From the NCBI RefSeq assembly GCF_001982635.1, contig NZ_MKFI01000003.1, forward strand, positions 809,052 through 873,051: a stretch of 64,000 nt of DNA. Direction: 5' to 3'. This DNA is from Bradyrhizobium mercantei (GTDB lineage: Bacteria > Pseudomonadota > Alphaproteobacteria > Rhizobiales > Xanthobacteraceae). The notes beneath the pieces are model-generated. The model ran no database searches, was not told where the DNA came from, and worked only from the letters and a program-made list of their open reading frames with translations. This document shows positions 24,964-33,859 of this stretch, in pieces. Position 1 is the stretch's first letter; each line of letters begins with the position of its first letter. The position numbers and the translations under genes were made by a program.

Positions 24964-26175
24964 ATGTCTACGCCAAATATAACAGATAATTCTATCATGG
25001 CGGCGCTCGAGCAGTTCGAGGCAACGGAAGCCAATCTCACCAAGCTAGAAAGGCTCTGGGACGAGATCGCTGCCATGATCCCAACTGAAATCGCTTTTGG
25101 CGAGAATGTCGAATACGAGGATCGCGCGCGCTCTTTCGGTCTTCTCGTCGCAAGCCTCCCGAGCATTGGGGGATGGAAGCCGGCCGCGACGCCTCCGGAT
25201 CTCGACGGCCTTGCGCAGAGTCGGCTGGATGCGATGGAAATCGATGAGCTGACCGCACAGGTCTCCGTCGAACGCTGGATCGAAGAGCCCGGACGTGAGC
25301 TGCGGGAATATCGCTTTCGGTTTAACAATATGCGCAGGGCGCTCATCCGTGATGCGCTCATCGGCTTGATTGACCAGATCGATGCAGACATTCGCGCGGT
25401 TCGTGCCGGCGCAGGCCCGGACGCGGAGGCGCGGCGGCAGCTCGATCGAGAAGTATGGATAAATGTGCGTGAGCACATGAAGCAAATTGAAGTGCTGCTC
25501 GGCTCAAGTGTGAAGAAGCCGGCGCGATGGTCCGACATGATGCGGCACATCCATTTTGGATACGTCGGCGACCTCCACGATATAGAAGCCATGGATTGGC
25601 CGGACGTGAAGAGCGCCTTACGCAAGGGGCTCTACGGTGTCAACGAGGCGGTGCCGGTGCAGGTCGAAGACCTGTCGACGTTGGTCGCCGCGCGTCCGAC
25701 CGGACCAATCACGACGGCGTTAGCGTGGTCCAAAATCGATGATCAGACTTTCGAACGTTTGATTTTCACGCTCATCAGCGACACGCCAGGTTACGAGAAT
25801 CCAGAATGGCTGATGCAGACAAGAGCGCCGGACAGGGGCCGAGACCTATCAGTGACGCGCGTGGTCCAGGACGAGCTTTCGGGCACATTGCGCCACCGCG
25901 TCGTAATCCAGTGCAAGCATTGGACGACTCGTAGCGTGAGCCTCGCTGAAGTCTCGTCGACGAAAGAGCAAATGGCACTTTGGCCTAACCCGCGGGTTGA
26001 TGTGATGATCATCGCAACCAGCGGCCGGTTTACTGCGGATGCCGTCACTTGGGTTGAGCAGCACAATGGAAATGGTGGGTTGCCCCGCGTCGAGATGTGG
26101 CCGGAGAGCCATCTCGAACGCCTTCTGGCGGCTCGGCCGGCAGTCATCGCGGAGTTTGGTCTCCGGGCACGCTGA
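24964..26175 (+). CDS. Mrr-type restriction endonuclease-like protein
   Basis: A 403-residue protein. Residues 1 to about 240 are helical and unrecognised (contains GLYGVNEAVPVQVEDLSTLV). The C-terminal 150 residues read as an Mrr-type PD-(D/E)xK nuclease: FERLIFTLISDTPGYENPEW, the metal-ligand Asp in DRGRDLSVTRV, the core HRVVIQCKHWTTRSVSLAEV (Q-x-K), and VDVMIIATSGRFTADAVTWV. Such proteins cut foreign or modified DNA. No methyltransferase is beside it, which suits a type IV (modification-dependent) enzyme or a solitary defence effector. Confidence 0.78.
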   Translation: MSTPNITDNSIMAALEQFEATEANLTKLERLWDEIAAMIPTEIAFGENVEYEDRARSFGLLVASLPSIGGWKPAATPPDLDGLAQSRLDAMEIDELTAQVSVERWIEEPGRELREYRFRFNNMRRALIRDALIGLIDQIDADIRAVRAGAGPDAEARRQLDREVWINVREHMKQIEVLLGSSVKKPARWSDMMRHIHFGYVGDLHDIEAMDWPDVKSALRKGLYGVNEAVPVQVEDLSTLVAARPTGPITTALAWSKIDDQTFERLIFTLISDTPGYENPEWLMQTRAPDRGRDLSVTRVVQDELSGTLRHRVVIQCKHWTTRSVSLAEVSSTKEQMALWPNPRVDVMIIATSGRFTADAVTWVEQHNGNGGLPRVEMWPESHLERLLAARPAVIAEFGLRAR

Positions 26176-26544
26176 TGCGGAGATCGTCCGCCGGCCGATC
26201 GGGCGCCGTTATGTTCATATTGAAGGTAACGAGGGCTTGCAGGTCGCGCTGGAGCCGTGACGGGTTCGCTTTCTGATCATAGCCGGGGTGTGGCCCAGGG
26301 AATGTCGGTATCGATGGTTGCGAGCCACCCGCAACCACTTAAATTTGCGAAGGAAGCAAGTCCCGGCCAAGGCCAGTCCGTGATTTTGACTTGCTCACTA
26401 ACATTCGAGGCGCAGTGAATCGCGTGCGAAAGCCGGCATTCTGCGGACTATATCGCCGCGATGCCCAAGACGATTGGCTCTTGCTGGGGAAGGCGCCTCT
26501 GCGCAAGGCAATTGGTCTCAGGAGCGCATTAACAGGAACCGTTC

Positions 26545-26665
26545 TGTGACAGCCTCTCTTGATGTTGAAATTCGCGACGGTCGCCATCATATGCAGGTCC
26601 GCGCTTATCTCGAAGATACCGACGCCGGCCAGATTGTTTATGACGCGAACTGTTTGCGCCGTAAT
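26545..26665 (+). pseudogene. N-terminal scrap of a YbgC-type acyl-CoA thioesterase
   Basis: The frame reads TASLDVEIRDGRHHMQVRAY followed by LEDTDAGQIVYDANCLR, which is the start of the hotdog-fold YbgC family (family pattern YYEDTDAGGVVYHANYLRF) and then stops resembling it. Only about 40 residues of a roughly 140-residue enzyme remain. Confidence 0.6.
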
Positions 26666-26770
26666 GGCTGCGCCGCTGCCGCTGTCCGAAAGGCTCATGA
26701 TCGCCTGGCCGCAGACCGTCGGTAGTATTGTGCTCTTCGTTGCCGGCTACGCGCTGTTTCAGCGGCCGAA
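26663..26770 (+). pseudogene. C-terminal scrap of a membrane transporter subunit
   Basis: A frame reading LSERLMIAWPQTVGSIVLFV and AGYALFQRPKGQGMSVQ resembles the last membrane span of ABC-2-type permeases. It overlaps the end of the YbgC scrap. The match is short and tentative. Confidence 0.35.
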
Positions 26771-26869
26771 AGGTCAGGGCATGAGTGTGCAAGCCGGTCG
26801 GGTGGGCAAAGGGCAACCACACCGTGTCGGCCGTGTGCGTGGACTATTTTGACCACTCTGGGCGTGCGC

Positions 26870-28429
26870 CTACTGCCCCCCGATCCTTTGCCACAGCCAG
26901 CGCGCCACCGCAGCGGGCGATGAGTTCGCATTGCTGCCACTGGCGCGCAAATTGGCTTCGCGCATCGTCGCAATGTCGATCCGCTCAGGGAGCGGCTTCA
27001 GCGCCTCCTGCAACGCCGCATCATGCGCGCGCCGCGGTGCCAGCAGCAGGACCGCATCATAGGGCGGGATCGCGTGCTTGGGATCGGCCAGCGTCTCCAG
27101 GTCGTATTCCTTGATTCGCCCCTCGCTGGTATAGCCAGCGATGACGTCGACGTCGCCGCTGGCCACGGCCGCATACATGAAATCCGGCTGCATCTGTCGT
27201 TGCGTGCGGAATGAGAGGCCGTAAGCCTTTTGCAGGGCGGCCCATTCGGGGCGCGAGAAGAACTCGTAGTCGCCCGCAATCAACAGCGTCGGCGCGTGCG
27301 CAGCCAGGTCAGTGATTGAATGAATACCGAGTGCATCGGCGCGCTGCCGTGGCATCACCAGCGCATAGGCGTTCTCGAAGCCGAGCGCGCCGAGCAGGGT
27401 GATGTCCTGTTTTGCCAGGATCTCCTTCAACTCGGCAAGCAATCTTTCGCGCGGCGGCTTATCGGTGCGGTGAAACTGGTTGACCCACAGCGTGCCGGAA
27501 TAATCCACATAGACGTCGATATTGTTGGCCGCGAGCGCCTGGAAAATTACGCTCGAGCCGAGGCCTTCGCGCGTCGAGGCCTGCAATCCCGCCGCCTGCA
27601 GCCGCTGCTCGATCAGTGCGGAGAGCACATACTGTTCGGCAAACGTTTTGGCGCCGACGACGTAGGTCGACGGCGCCCGTGCCGTCGAAGGTATCAGCGT
27701 GGCAGTGACCAGTACGGCGATGCCGACACTGCCGAGCATGGTGTGGAGGCGCTTGCGCTCGCGTAATCCGCGTTCGATGAGCGTCAAGAATTGATCGACC
27801 GCGAGCGCCAGCAGCGCCGAGGCGACGCAGCCGAACAGCACGAGCACCCAGTTCTGGGTCTGTAATCCAGCGAAGATGTAATTGCCGAGGCTGGTCTGGC
27901 CGATTGGCGTTGATAATGTCGCGGTCCCGATCACCCACACCGCCGAAGTGCGGATGCCGGCCATGATCACCGGCAGCGCCAACGGCAATTCCACCGTGAA
28001 CAGCGATTGCCGTGGCGTCATGCCCACCCCTTGCGCCGCCTCAAGCAACGCGGGATCGATGCCGTTCAGCCCGGTGATGGTGTTGCGCAGCACCGGCAGC
28101 ATGGAATAGAGCGCCAGCGCCAGCATGGCGGGCAAAAATCCGAACGCGGAAAAGTCGAAGCCGAACCAGCGAAGCGTCAACGACGCAATGGCAAGCAGAA
28201 GCGGGTAGAACAGCGCGAGCAACGCCAGTCCCGGCACGGTTTGGACGACGCTGGCGAGGCCCAGCAGGATGCCGCGGCTCACGGCATGGTTGCGTGCGAG
28301 GATCGCGAGCGGCAGGCTGATCACGAGCCCGAGCGCCAGCGCTGCCAGGCTGACCTGAACATGGCTGCCGAGGTAGTCCGGCAGGTGCACCGCCGCGTCG
28401 CGCCAGCGGGGGTCGGACAGGAAACTCAT
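26870..28429 (-). CDS. Betaine/choline-type ABC transporter, fused permease and binding protein
   Basis: A 519-residue protein of the OpuB/ProW-OpuBC fusion type. The N-terminal 210 residues carry about six membrane spans and the permease EAA-like loop (LLEAAQGVGMTPRQSLFTVE, then LPVIMAGIRTSAVWVIGTAT). After a further span near residue 235, a periplasmic substrate-binding domain follows (VVGAKTFAEQYVLSALIEQR, then DVYVDYSGTLW). It likely imports quaternary-ammonium osmoprotectants. It overlaps the ATPase gene by 4 bp. The segment 26993-27124 is duplicated at 18167-18298. Confidence 0.9.
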   Translation of the reverse strand: MSFLSDPRWRDAAVHLPDYLGSHVQVSLAALALGLVISLPLAILARNHAVSRGILLGLASVVQTVPGLALLALFYPLLLAIASLTLRWFGFDFSAFGFLPAMLALALYSMLPVLRNTITGLNGIDPALLEAAQGVGMTPRQSLFTVELPLALPVIMAGIRTSAVWVIGTATLSTPIGQTSLGNYIFAGLQTQNWVLVLFGCVASALLALAVDQFLTLIERGLRERKRLHTMLGSVGIAVLVTATLIPSTARAPSTYVVGAKTFAEQYVLSALIEQRLQAAGLQASTREGLGSSVIFQALAANNIDVYVDYSGTLWVNQFHRTDKPPRERLLAELKEILAKQDITLLGALGFENAYALVMPRQRADALGIHSITDLAAHAPTLLIAGDYEFFSRPEWAALQKAYGLSFRTQRQMQPDFMYAAVASGDVDVIAGYTSEGRIKEYDLETLADPKHAIPPYDAVLLLAPRRAHDAALQEALKPLPERIDIATMREANLRASGSNANSSPAAVARWLWQRIGGQ

Positions 28430-29226
28430 CCCGCGCTTGCTCCCGCCAGCAGGGCGTTCAGCCGCTCGGCCTGCCGCCTGGGCGTGCTCAACAGCTCCGC
28501 CACATAGGGCTCGTTGTTGTCTGACAGCTCAGCCGGCTGGCCTTGCGCCACAACCCGTCCGGCCCGCATCACCGCGATGCGATCGGCAAGCAGCAGGGCC
28601 GCCGTCATGTCGTGAGTGACCATCACCGTGGTCAAGGCGAGCCTGCGATGCAGGGCGCGGTACTCCTCGCCGAGGTTGTCGCGGGTCAGCGGATCGAGCG
28701 CACCGAAGGGTTCGTCCATCAGCATGATACGGGGACGGGCGGCGAGCGCCCGCGCCACGCCGACACGCTGCTGCTGCCCGCCCGACAGTTCATGCGGAAG
28801 GCGATCGCGATGGAGGGAGCGATCGAGCCGCACCAGCTCGAGGAGTTCATCGACGCGCGCGGCCACCTCGGCGGCGGGCCAGCCGAGCAGTCTCGGCGTG
28901 ACGGCGATGTTGTCGGCGACGCGCATATGCGGAAACAGCCCGCCGCTCTGGAACACGTAGCCCATCCGCCGGCGCAAGCGCACCGGATCGACCTCGCGCA
29001 CGTCCCCGCCCTCCACCAAGATTCGGCCGCTGTCGGGGGCGAGCAGGCGGTTGGCGAGCCGCAGCAGGGTGGATTTGCCGGAGCCGGAGGCTCCGACGAT
29101 CGCCAGGAATTCCCCCGCGGCAATATCGAGCGAGACATCGTCGACGGCCGTGACGCGTTCGGCGTCATGACCGTTGTCAAAGCTCTTCCTGACATGGGCG
29201 TAGGCGATCAACGGTGCGAGTGCCAT
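28426..29226 (-). CDS. ABC transporter ATP-binding subunit (osmoprotectant type)
   Basis: A 266-residue ABC ATPase: Walker A GASGSGKST, signature HELSGGQQQRVGVARALAAR, Walker B RIMLMDEPFGALDP, switch His in MVTHD. It powers the fused permease/binding protein encoded next, with which it overlaps by 4 bp. The start at 29226 (MALAPLIAYAHVRKS) is chosen because the domain begins directly after it; a longer in-frame start exists 57 bp upstream. Confidence 0.92.
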   Translation of the reverse strand: MALAPLIAYAHVRKSFDNGHDAERVTAVDDVSLDIAAGEFLAIVGASGSGKSTLLRLANRLLAPDSGRILVEGGDVREVDPVRLRRRMGYVFQSGGLFPHMRVADNIAVTPRLLGWPAAEVAARVDELLELVRLDRSLHRDRLPHELSGGQQQRVGVARALAARPRIMLMDEPFGALDPLTRDNLGEEYRALHRRLALTTVMVTHDMTAALLLADRIAVMRAGRVVAQGQPAELSDNNEPYVAELLSTPRRQAERLNALLAGASAG

Positions 29227-29255
29227 GGTTGGACTGGACCAGTGCGCTAGTTTCC

Positions 29256-29310
29256 CGAATCCGAAGTTCGATCCATTCTGCAATGGACAGGTTAGCGAAC
29301 TTCGGATTCG
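29256..29310. repeat. Perfect 15-bp inverted repeat upstream of the ABC transporter operon
   Basis: CGAATCCGAAGTTCG (29256-29270) and its exact reverse complement (29296-29310) are separated by 25 bp, 30 bp upstream of the ATPase start. This could be a two-site operator for the transporter or a strong stem-loop in its leader. The remainder of the 29227-29691 gap holds no supported gene. Confidence 0.8.
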
Positions 29311-29691
29311 AAGGACACTGACAAGTCTATGCGGCCTGCCGTGACGCGCGGAAAACGGTTGGTGGTTTGAGACTTCGAAATTAGTAATGTGCGGGCATTA
29401 CGGTACGAAGCGTACCGTCGTGACTTCATTAGGATAGGCTAGCCGCGGGGCCGCGCTCGTTCGTCCGTATCGTGCAAAGTCTGTTCGCGCGGCGATCGCG
29501 AACAATCTGCCAGCATAAAGTTCTCCAAGGAATGTAACGGAATAGCAGGCAGTTCATTGGACCCCGCACTCGACGAATTCTGCGCCCGAGCGCTTCGCAT
29601 GTTACCAATGTAATTATTGAGAGGATTTTTCAAAAAAGACCCTCCAAAACTACATAGGCCACCCGAGTGCAAGCCGGTCCGGTGCGACGGG

Positions 29692-30189
29692 CTATACTGA
29701 GAAAAGCTGCAATTTTGTTTCCTCGATCAACAGCTGCTGCCGCCAAGCCCATCTCGGTTTGAGCGTTGAAACCCAAACCGAGGGAGTCCAGTGCTCGGGT
29801 TTTCCGAACAGCACCACCATCAAAGGGCGGCGAGCGCGGGCTTCGCGTGACTTGATTACGCGCCGGATAGAGCGCCGATCGGTCCCACTGAGGTCCCCGG
29901 ACCTAGCCTCGGGATGTGTGTGCCAGTCGCCGATATAGACGTGCGAACGTCCAGATCGATGATAGTGAAGGGCGATCTGGGAAGCCTCCCACTCGTGGTC
30001 GTGTTGGTAAGAATATCGTCGATGAACCGAGTCCGGGCCAGGTCCTACGAACTCGGTTACGACGACGGTATCAGCATCGCTCCAGTACCCGATCAGTGCT
30101 CCACCAGTTTCAAGCGGAAACTGCCGATCGGCCTCGGTTCTCAGCGAGGACAGTATTTGGGCCGAAAGCCAAACCGTTACTTCCGACAT
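29692..30189 (-). CDS. JAB/MPN-domain metallopeptidase of a ubiquitin-like module
   Basis: A 165-residue JAB1/MPN/Mov34-type zinc peptidase: Glu in PLETGGALIGYW, then the JAMM core DWHTHPEARSGDLSGTD supplying H-x-H and Asp. Such enzymes remove ubiquitin-like tags or trim their C-termini, as Cap3 does in CBASS. The start at 30189 (MSEVTVWLSAQIL) is chosen because the domain begins there; in-frame Met codons lie up to 39 bp upstream, and all overlap the E2-E1 gene end at 30177. It should act on the product conjugated by that enzyme. Confidence 0.85.
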   Translation of the reverse strand: MSEVTVWLSAQILSSLRTEADRQFPLETGGALIGYWSDADTVVVTEFVGPGPDSVHRRYSYQHDHEWEASQIALHYHRSGRSHVYIGDWHTHPEARSGDLSGTDRRSIRRVIKSREARARRPLMVVLFGKPEHWTPSVWVSTLKPRWAWRQQLLIEETKLQLFSV

Positions 30190-31949
30190 GAGCATTGGGA
30201 ATGAGGCGGCAAGCGGTTTTTGTGCCATGCCGGCACGCGGATTCCATCTTGGTCTTCAAAGGCCAAGGTGTAAACGACAGACGATGATTGAGGAAACTCG
30301 CCGGCAAAAAATCCGGCCACGACCCGCATTGCTTGCAGTGAAAGTTCCTGGAGATCGAAGAAAGTGCCGGAAAATGTGCGTTCGGCGCATCCGGGTGGCT
30401 GAATCAATTCGGCTTCTGCAAACATCCCGGCAGGAGGCGAAATTCCGCTCGTTTCGTCTTCCCAGGCCCACTCAAGGCACACCGGGCAGCCCTCATTTGG
30501 CATGTAAAGGGCAACCACGCCGCCCGCGACCGATGGGGAAGCATACAGAGCGACCAGAGGAAGTGAGCGTGATCGCGCCTGATCCTGGATCAACGACGTT
30601 GTCCCGAACGAAGCGGTTCCGTCGATGACAAGATCGACACCGGCGAGCGTTTCATCCAGCGCAGCGTAATCACCGAACCCTGTTTGCGGCACAAAGGTCC
30701 CCAAAGCGTGATTTACGTAACTCACCTTCGTTGCAGGGTACTCGCGCGCGATGAAGTCGGCCAGGGCTTGGGTTTTCGTCCGGCCCCAAGCAGAAGACCC
30801 GATGGGCCATCGGATCGTGTTGCCCGGTTCGACGACATCGGCGTCCAGGAGCTTGAGCTTGCCGACCCCGTTACGTGCCAATTCGATCGCCAGCGGTGCG
30901 CCGACCGCACCGGTACCAAGGAGAGCGATTGACTTGCTTGATAACACGGAAGTCGCAGGTGCTCGCGAAATTAGATCCTGATGTCCTGCCCGTAGGGTCC
31001 TAATGATGAAAGCATCTACAGGCTCGGGGGCCTTTTTGTTGGGGTAGAACGCGCTACGTTTACCTGCCGCGAGAACGAAGAGCCATGACTCGCCTTGCTT
31101 TCGAAACTGAGTTTCGGTGGGATACAGAAAGGCGTGCAGTTGCCCCCGCTGCGAATTCGGTAGATCGAACAGAGCGGAGGGATTTGCACGACCATTCAGC
31201 AGTTCACCCAGGCCGATATTCTGGTCCTGCAACGACGGCTTTGGACGAAGCTCTTCCTCCCGGCGATCCCACGTGACTTCGATCTTCTTGACCGTGTCGC
31301 CCTGCAAGGCCGCCGGCATGGGACTGCTCCATGCGCCCACTTGCTTGCCATCGGCGTCGAGCACTGATTTCACGACGGCGCAGAAGACGATCTCACCAGA
31401 TTTGTGATCCAGTCGGGCGGAGTACGCGAGCTGCATCCGTCCCGGCGCTTTCACCCCTAAGAGTGACCAATCTGAGTCGATCAAGCAGTATGAATCGGGA
31501 CGGCTGCATTGATTCCACCAAACCTCAGCTGGCTCTCCTTGTGGATCTTCATCGGGACCGTTCTCGAGAGCTGCTTGAAGCTGATTCCGCAAGAGTTCGG
31601 GGACACTCCAGCTCGACGACCACTGGCGTGTATCCCGTCCAAGGAGGCATAGATTCCCGTCGAGCGGCGAGTAATGCCGCTTCGGAAAGAAACTCGGGTC
31701 CGTGAGATAAACATGCGGACGAAGGCGAGGGTAGCTATCCGGGTAGACGACCCGAAGCGGGATGCGTTTATCGCCCATGGGCCATTCAAAGCTCAAGTCG
31801 AGCCGGCCACTCGCTAATGCTTCTTGATCGATTGACGGAGCAATTTCCGCTTCAGCAAATGCATCCAGCTCCCACTGAAACCGGCCTGGAAAACGCCGGT
31901 CCCAGTGGGGGCGGGGACTATCCTGCTGCTCCGGAGGAGCTAGCACCAT
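30177..31949 (-). CDS. E2-E1 (ubiquitin-conjugating/ThiF-activating) fusion enzyme
   Basis: A 590-residue Cap2-like protein. The N-terminal E2-like domain (about 20-130) has YPDSYPRLRPHVYLTDPSFF and a probable catalytic Cys101 in SPLDGNLCLLGRD. The C-terminal E1/ThiF adenylation domain (about 335-590) has the nucleotide loop GTGAVG at 345-350, LLDADVVEPGNTIRW, the Lys-bearing GRTKTQAL, and GVDLVIDGTASFGTT; a likely E1 cysteine is Cys521 in PPGCAERTFSG. It would activate and transfer a protein C-terminus. Its ATG directly follows the stop of the His/Pro-rich gene, and the JAB gene overlaps its end. No CD-NTase gene is nearby, so it is not a standard CBASS operon. Confidence 0.88.
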   Translation of the reverse strand: MVLAPPEQQDSPRPHWDRRFPGRFQWELDAFAEAEIAPSIDQEALASGRLDLSFEWPMGDKRIPLRVVYPDSYPRLRPHVYLTDPSFFPKRHYSPLDGNLCLLGRDTRQWSSSWSVPELLRNQLQAALENGPDEDPQGEPAEVWWNQCSRPDSYCLIDSDWSLLGVKAPGRMQLAYSARLDHKSGEIVFCAVVKSVLDADGKQVGAWSSPMPAALQGDTVKKIEVTWDRREEELRPKPSLQDQNIGLGELLNGRANPSALFDLPNSQRGQLHAFLYPTETQFRKQGESWLFVLAAGKRSAFYPNKKAPEPVDAFIIRTLRAGHQDLISRAPATSVLSSKSIALLGTGAVGAPLAIELARNGVGKLKLLDADVVEPGNTIRWPIGSSAWGRTKTQALADFIAREYPATKVSYVNHALGTFVPQTGFGDYAALDETLAGVDLVIDGTASFGTTSLIQDQARSRSLPLVALYASPSVAGGVVALYMPNEGCPVCLEWAWEDETSGISPPAGMFAEAELIQPPGCAERTFSGTFFDLQELSLQAMRVVAGFFAGEFPQSSSVVYTLAFEDQDGIRVPAWHKNRLPPHSQCSCRK

Positions 31950-32114
31950 TCAGCCAACACGGCGCGGCGGCGGCTTCGGAGGCTCCGGCGGTCCTGGCGG
32001 CTTCGGCGGGGGGCCCGGAGGATGGTGGTCGTGGTGATGCTTGTCGTGCTCGTGGTGGTGTTTTTCGTGCTCGTGGTGGTCATGCCCACCACTTTCCTTC
32101 CCATGGCCTGACAT
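31950..32114 (-). CDS. 54-residue His/Pro-rich protein ending in Gly, first gene of the E2-E1 module
   Basis: An unusual low-complexity protein: MSGHGKESGG, then a block with most of its 14 His residues (11-31), then a block with 14 Pro among residues 32-50, ending RRVG. The ATG at 32114 has a perfect GGAGGAAAA ribosome site. Its TGA (31950-31952) is immediately followed by the ATG of the E2-E1 gene (TGAATG), which indicates translational coupling. The terminal Gly after two Arg resembles the tail of a ubiquitin-like modifier, although no beta-grasp sequence is present. It might be the substrate or tag of the E2-E1 enzyme, or a metal-binding partner. I know of no named family. Confidence 0.72.
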   Translation of the reverse strand: MSGHGKESGGHDHHEHEKHHHEHDKHHHDHHPPGPPPKPPGPPEPPKPPPRRVG

Positions 32115-32166
32115 TTTTCCTCCAGTGGTCCTGCCCGCAATGAATGTCACGTAAGTACGTTTCCCA

Positions 32167-32640
32167 CTATGTCAACGAGCGTCTTCCTGAATCGCAACTG
32201 CGGCTATGCAGAACCGTATTATTCCGGGGATCTCCCTGGCCCCTCCTGCAACAGGACTCGTTACAACTGCGGCATAGCAAAATGGTACCGGGAAGGCGTA
32301 CGTTCATTATCAATCGACGTTTACCGGTCCCCATCACCAAACCCGCGTGCAGAACGCAAGCGGCGAGCGCCTCCCGGAAGGCCCGCCACAGCGGGTCATT
32401 GCCGTATACTTCGCCCGCCGAGATCTCGTCGGCTACGTGGGCGAAATCAGTCAAAAGTAGGATGCCCTTCAGCAATTCGCGTTCCCTTGGACTGCAGACT
32501 CGCGTAGCGGCGCGCGGCCTTCGTGAAGCGTCCGCACTCCCCGTCGTTGAGCATGACGATGGCCTGGAAGGCCGAATAGTTCTGCATCACGTCGAGCGCT
32601 TCGAGGTAGATGGGCCTAGCGCAGTCATGATCCGGCGCGG
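32167..32640 (-). pseudogene. Frameshifted unknown gene in a decayed mobile region
   Basis: Protein-like segments lie on the minus strand in different frames: DVMQNYSAFQAIVMLNDGEC and GRFTKAARRYASLQSKGTR (about 32460-32630), then LLKGILLLTDFAHVADEISA and NDPLWRAFREALAACVLHAG (about 32330-32475). They join only through a frameshift near 32475. The family is not recognised; position next to the TniQ-like remnant suggests part of the same element. Confidence 0.45.
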
Positions 32641-33841
32641 TGAGCCGCCTTGAATTGAGCGTACGTGTAGGTCACTTGGATTCCTTTCCCTGCTGGTTGG
32701 CGGTTCGCTGTGCCTTTGGCGGCGATCTCGCGGCGGCGATGGTACGTCGCCCCGATCTGGTCCGGGTCCGGTGCCGGCTTCACGCCCGCGGTATCGAGCT
32801 CTTTCTTGACGGCCCGGAAGTGCCGCCCGCGTTGCTTCGCCAGCACGAACAGCGACACGAGTTCCTGCTCGAACCGCTCGACCTCTTCGATCGGGACGAC
32901 CGCGGTCGGGCAGCGGTTGACGGAGGTCACGACGTGACGGTCTTGAGGTGCCCGCCGGCGATCAGTTTGCTGACGACGCGATCGGCGGTCTGCAGACGTT
33001 CCTCGCGAGCCTAGCCGGTGAGCCCGCCATGATTGGCTACCCGGGTCAGCGTCCGGACCTCTTCGACATCGACCGGGACGCCATGTAGTCGCACTCGCCA
33101 GCGAGGGGGCCTTGCGCGTCAGGCGCCCGTCGAGAAGCGCCTGAACGATCGCGGTGGCCTGTAGCAGGCCTTCTTGGCGGCGCTAGGCATGTCGGCCAGG
33201 CTGGCTGCGGCCTTGACCGGCGGAGCGCCGTCCAGCAGGCGACCAAGGAATGCGTCCAGGTCCTCTGGCGCGAACATGTCGACGGCGCCGTGATCGGCGG
33301 TCTTGAGGCGGGGCTTAAGGATGCCGGAGCGGTACAAGAGGGCCCGCTGCACCCGAGGCGCGTTTGATGTATTCGCCGGCCTCCAGCAGCGGTAGCGGGG
33401 CGGCGGCCGCCGTCTGAGGGAAACGCTCTTCTGGGCGTCGACGAGCAATTCCCGTCCGCGAGCAGGTCCGCGCCTTGGGGCAGCATTCCCGCTGACGAGA
33501 GGACCTTTCTCAACAGCTTGGGATGCAATCCGGCTTCCAGGGAGAGCGTCTGAAGGGAATGCGGCCGCCTCACTTCGACCGGTTTGCCGAACACAACGTC
33601 GCCGGCGCCGACCGGGAAGTTTTGCAAGATAAAGGTGCCGACCAAGTCGCGCAGCGGGTCGAAGGGCTTGTCCTCTCGCCCGAATTCGAGGGTCTGGTAG
33701 ACGCGGCCGAAGATCGCCTGCGGCCCCTCCTTGGCGGCCCGCGAGTACGGGACAGTTGCCTGCAGATCGTCGAGGAAGACCTCGATGACTGGTTTGCCGT
33801 TGCCGACGATGTCGAAACCGTCGGTGCCGGCCTTGCGCCAT
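32625..33841 (-). pseudogene. Decayed TniQ-like DNA-binding transposition protein
   Basis: On the minus strand a coherent protein is spread over all frames: LVGTFILQNFPVGAGDVVFG, then HPKLLRKVLSSAGMLPQGAD, LKTADHGAVDMFAPEDLDAF and LGRLLDGAPPVKAAASLADM, and an intact last section CPTAVVPIEEVERFEQELVS with KKELDTAGVKPAPDPDQIGA. The order of helix-turn-helix-like segments resembles TniQ-family helpers of Tn7/Tn5053-type transposons. Several frameshifts make it non-functional. The final 101 codons (from 32930) remain open. Confidence 0.5.
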
Positions 33842-33859
33842 TCCTAGTCAGTCAGCGTC

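Larger units (their letters stand above)
26176..26869. other. Gap containing scraps of two genes
   Basis: Two protein scraps lie on the plus strand: a YbgC-thioesterase start at about 26545-26665 and a membrane-segment end at about 26663-26770 (listed separately). Nothing else is supported in these 700 bp. Confidence 0.45.

Noticed and set aside
29439..29672. Minus-strand 77-codon frame following the JAB gene
   Set aside because: Tempting as a fourth module gene, but it has no ribosome site, is not coupled to the JAB gene, and shows no motif.
29692..32114. Standard CBASS type II operon
   Set aside because: E2-E1 and JAB proteins fit, but no CD-NTase or CBASS effector is encoded nearby; the leading gene is a His/Pro-rich peptide instead.
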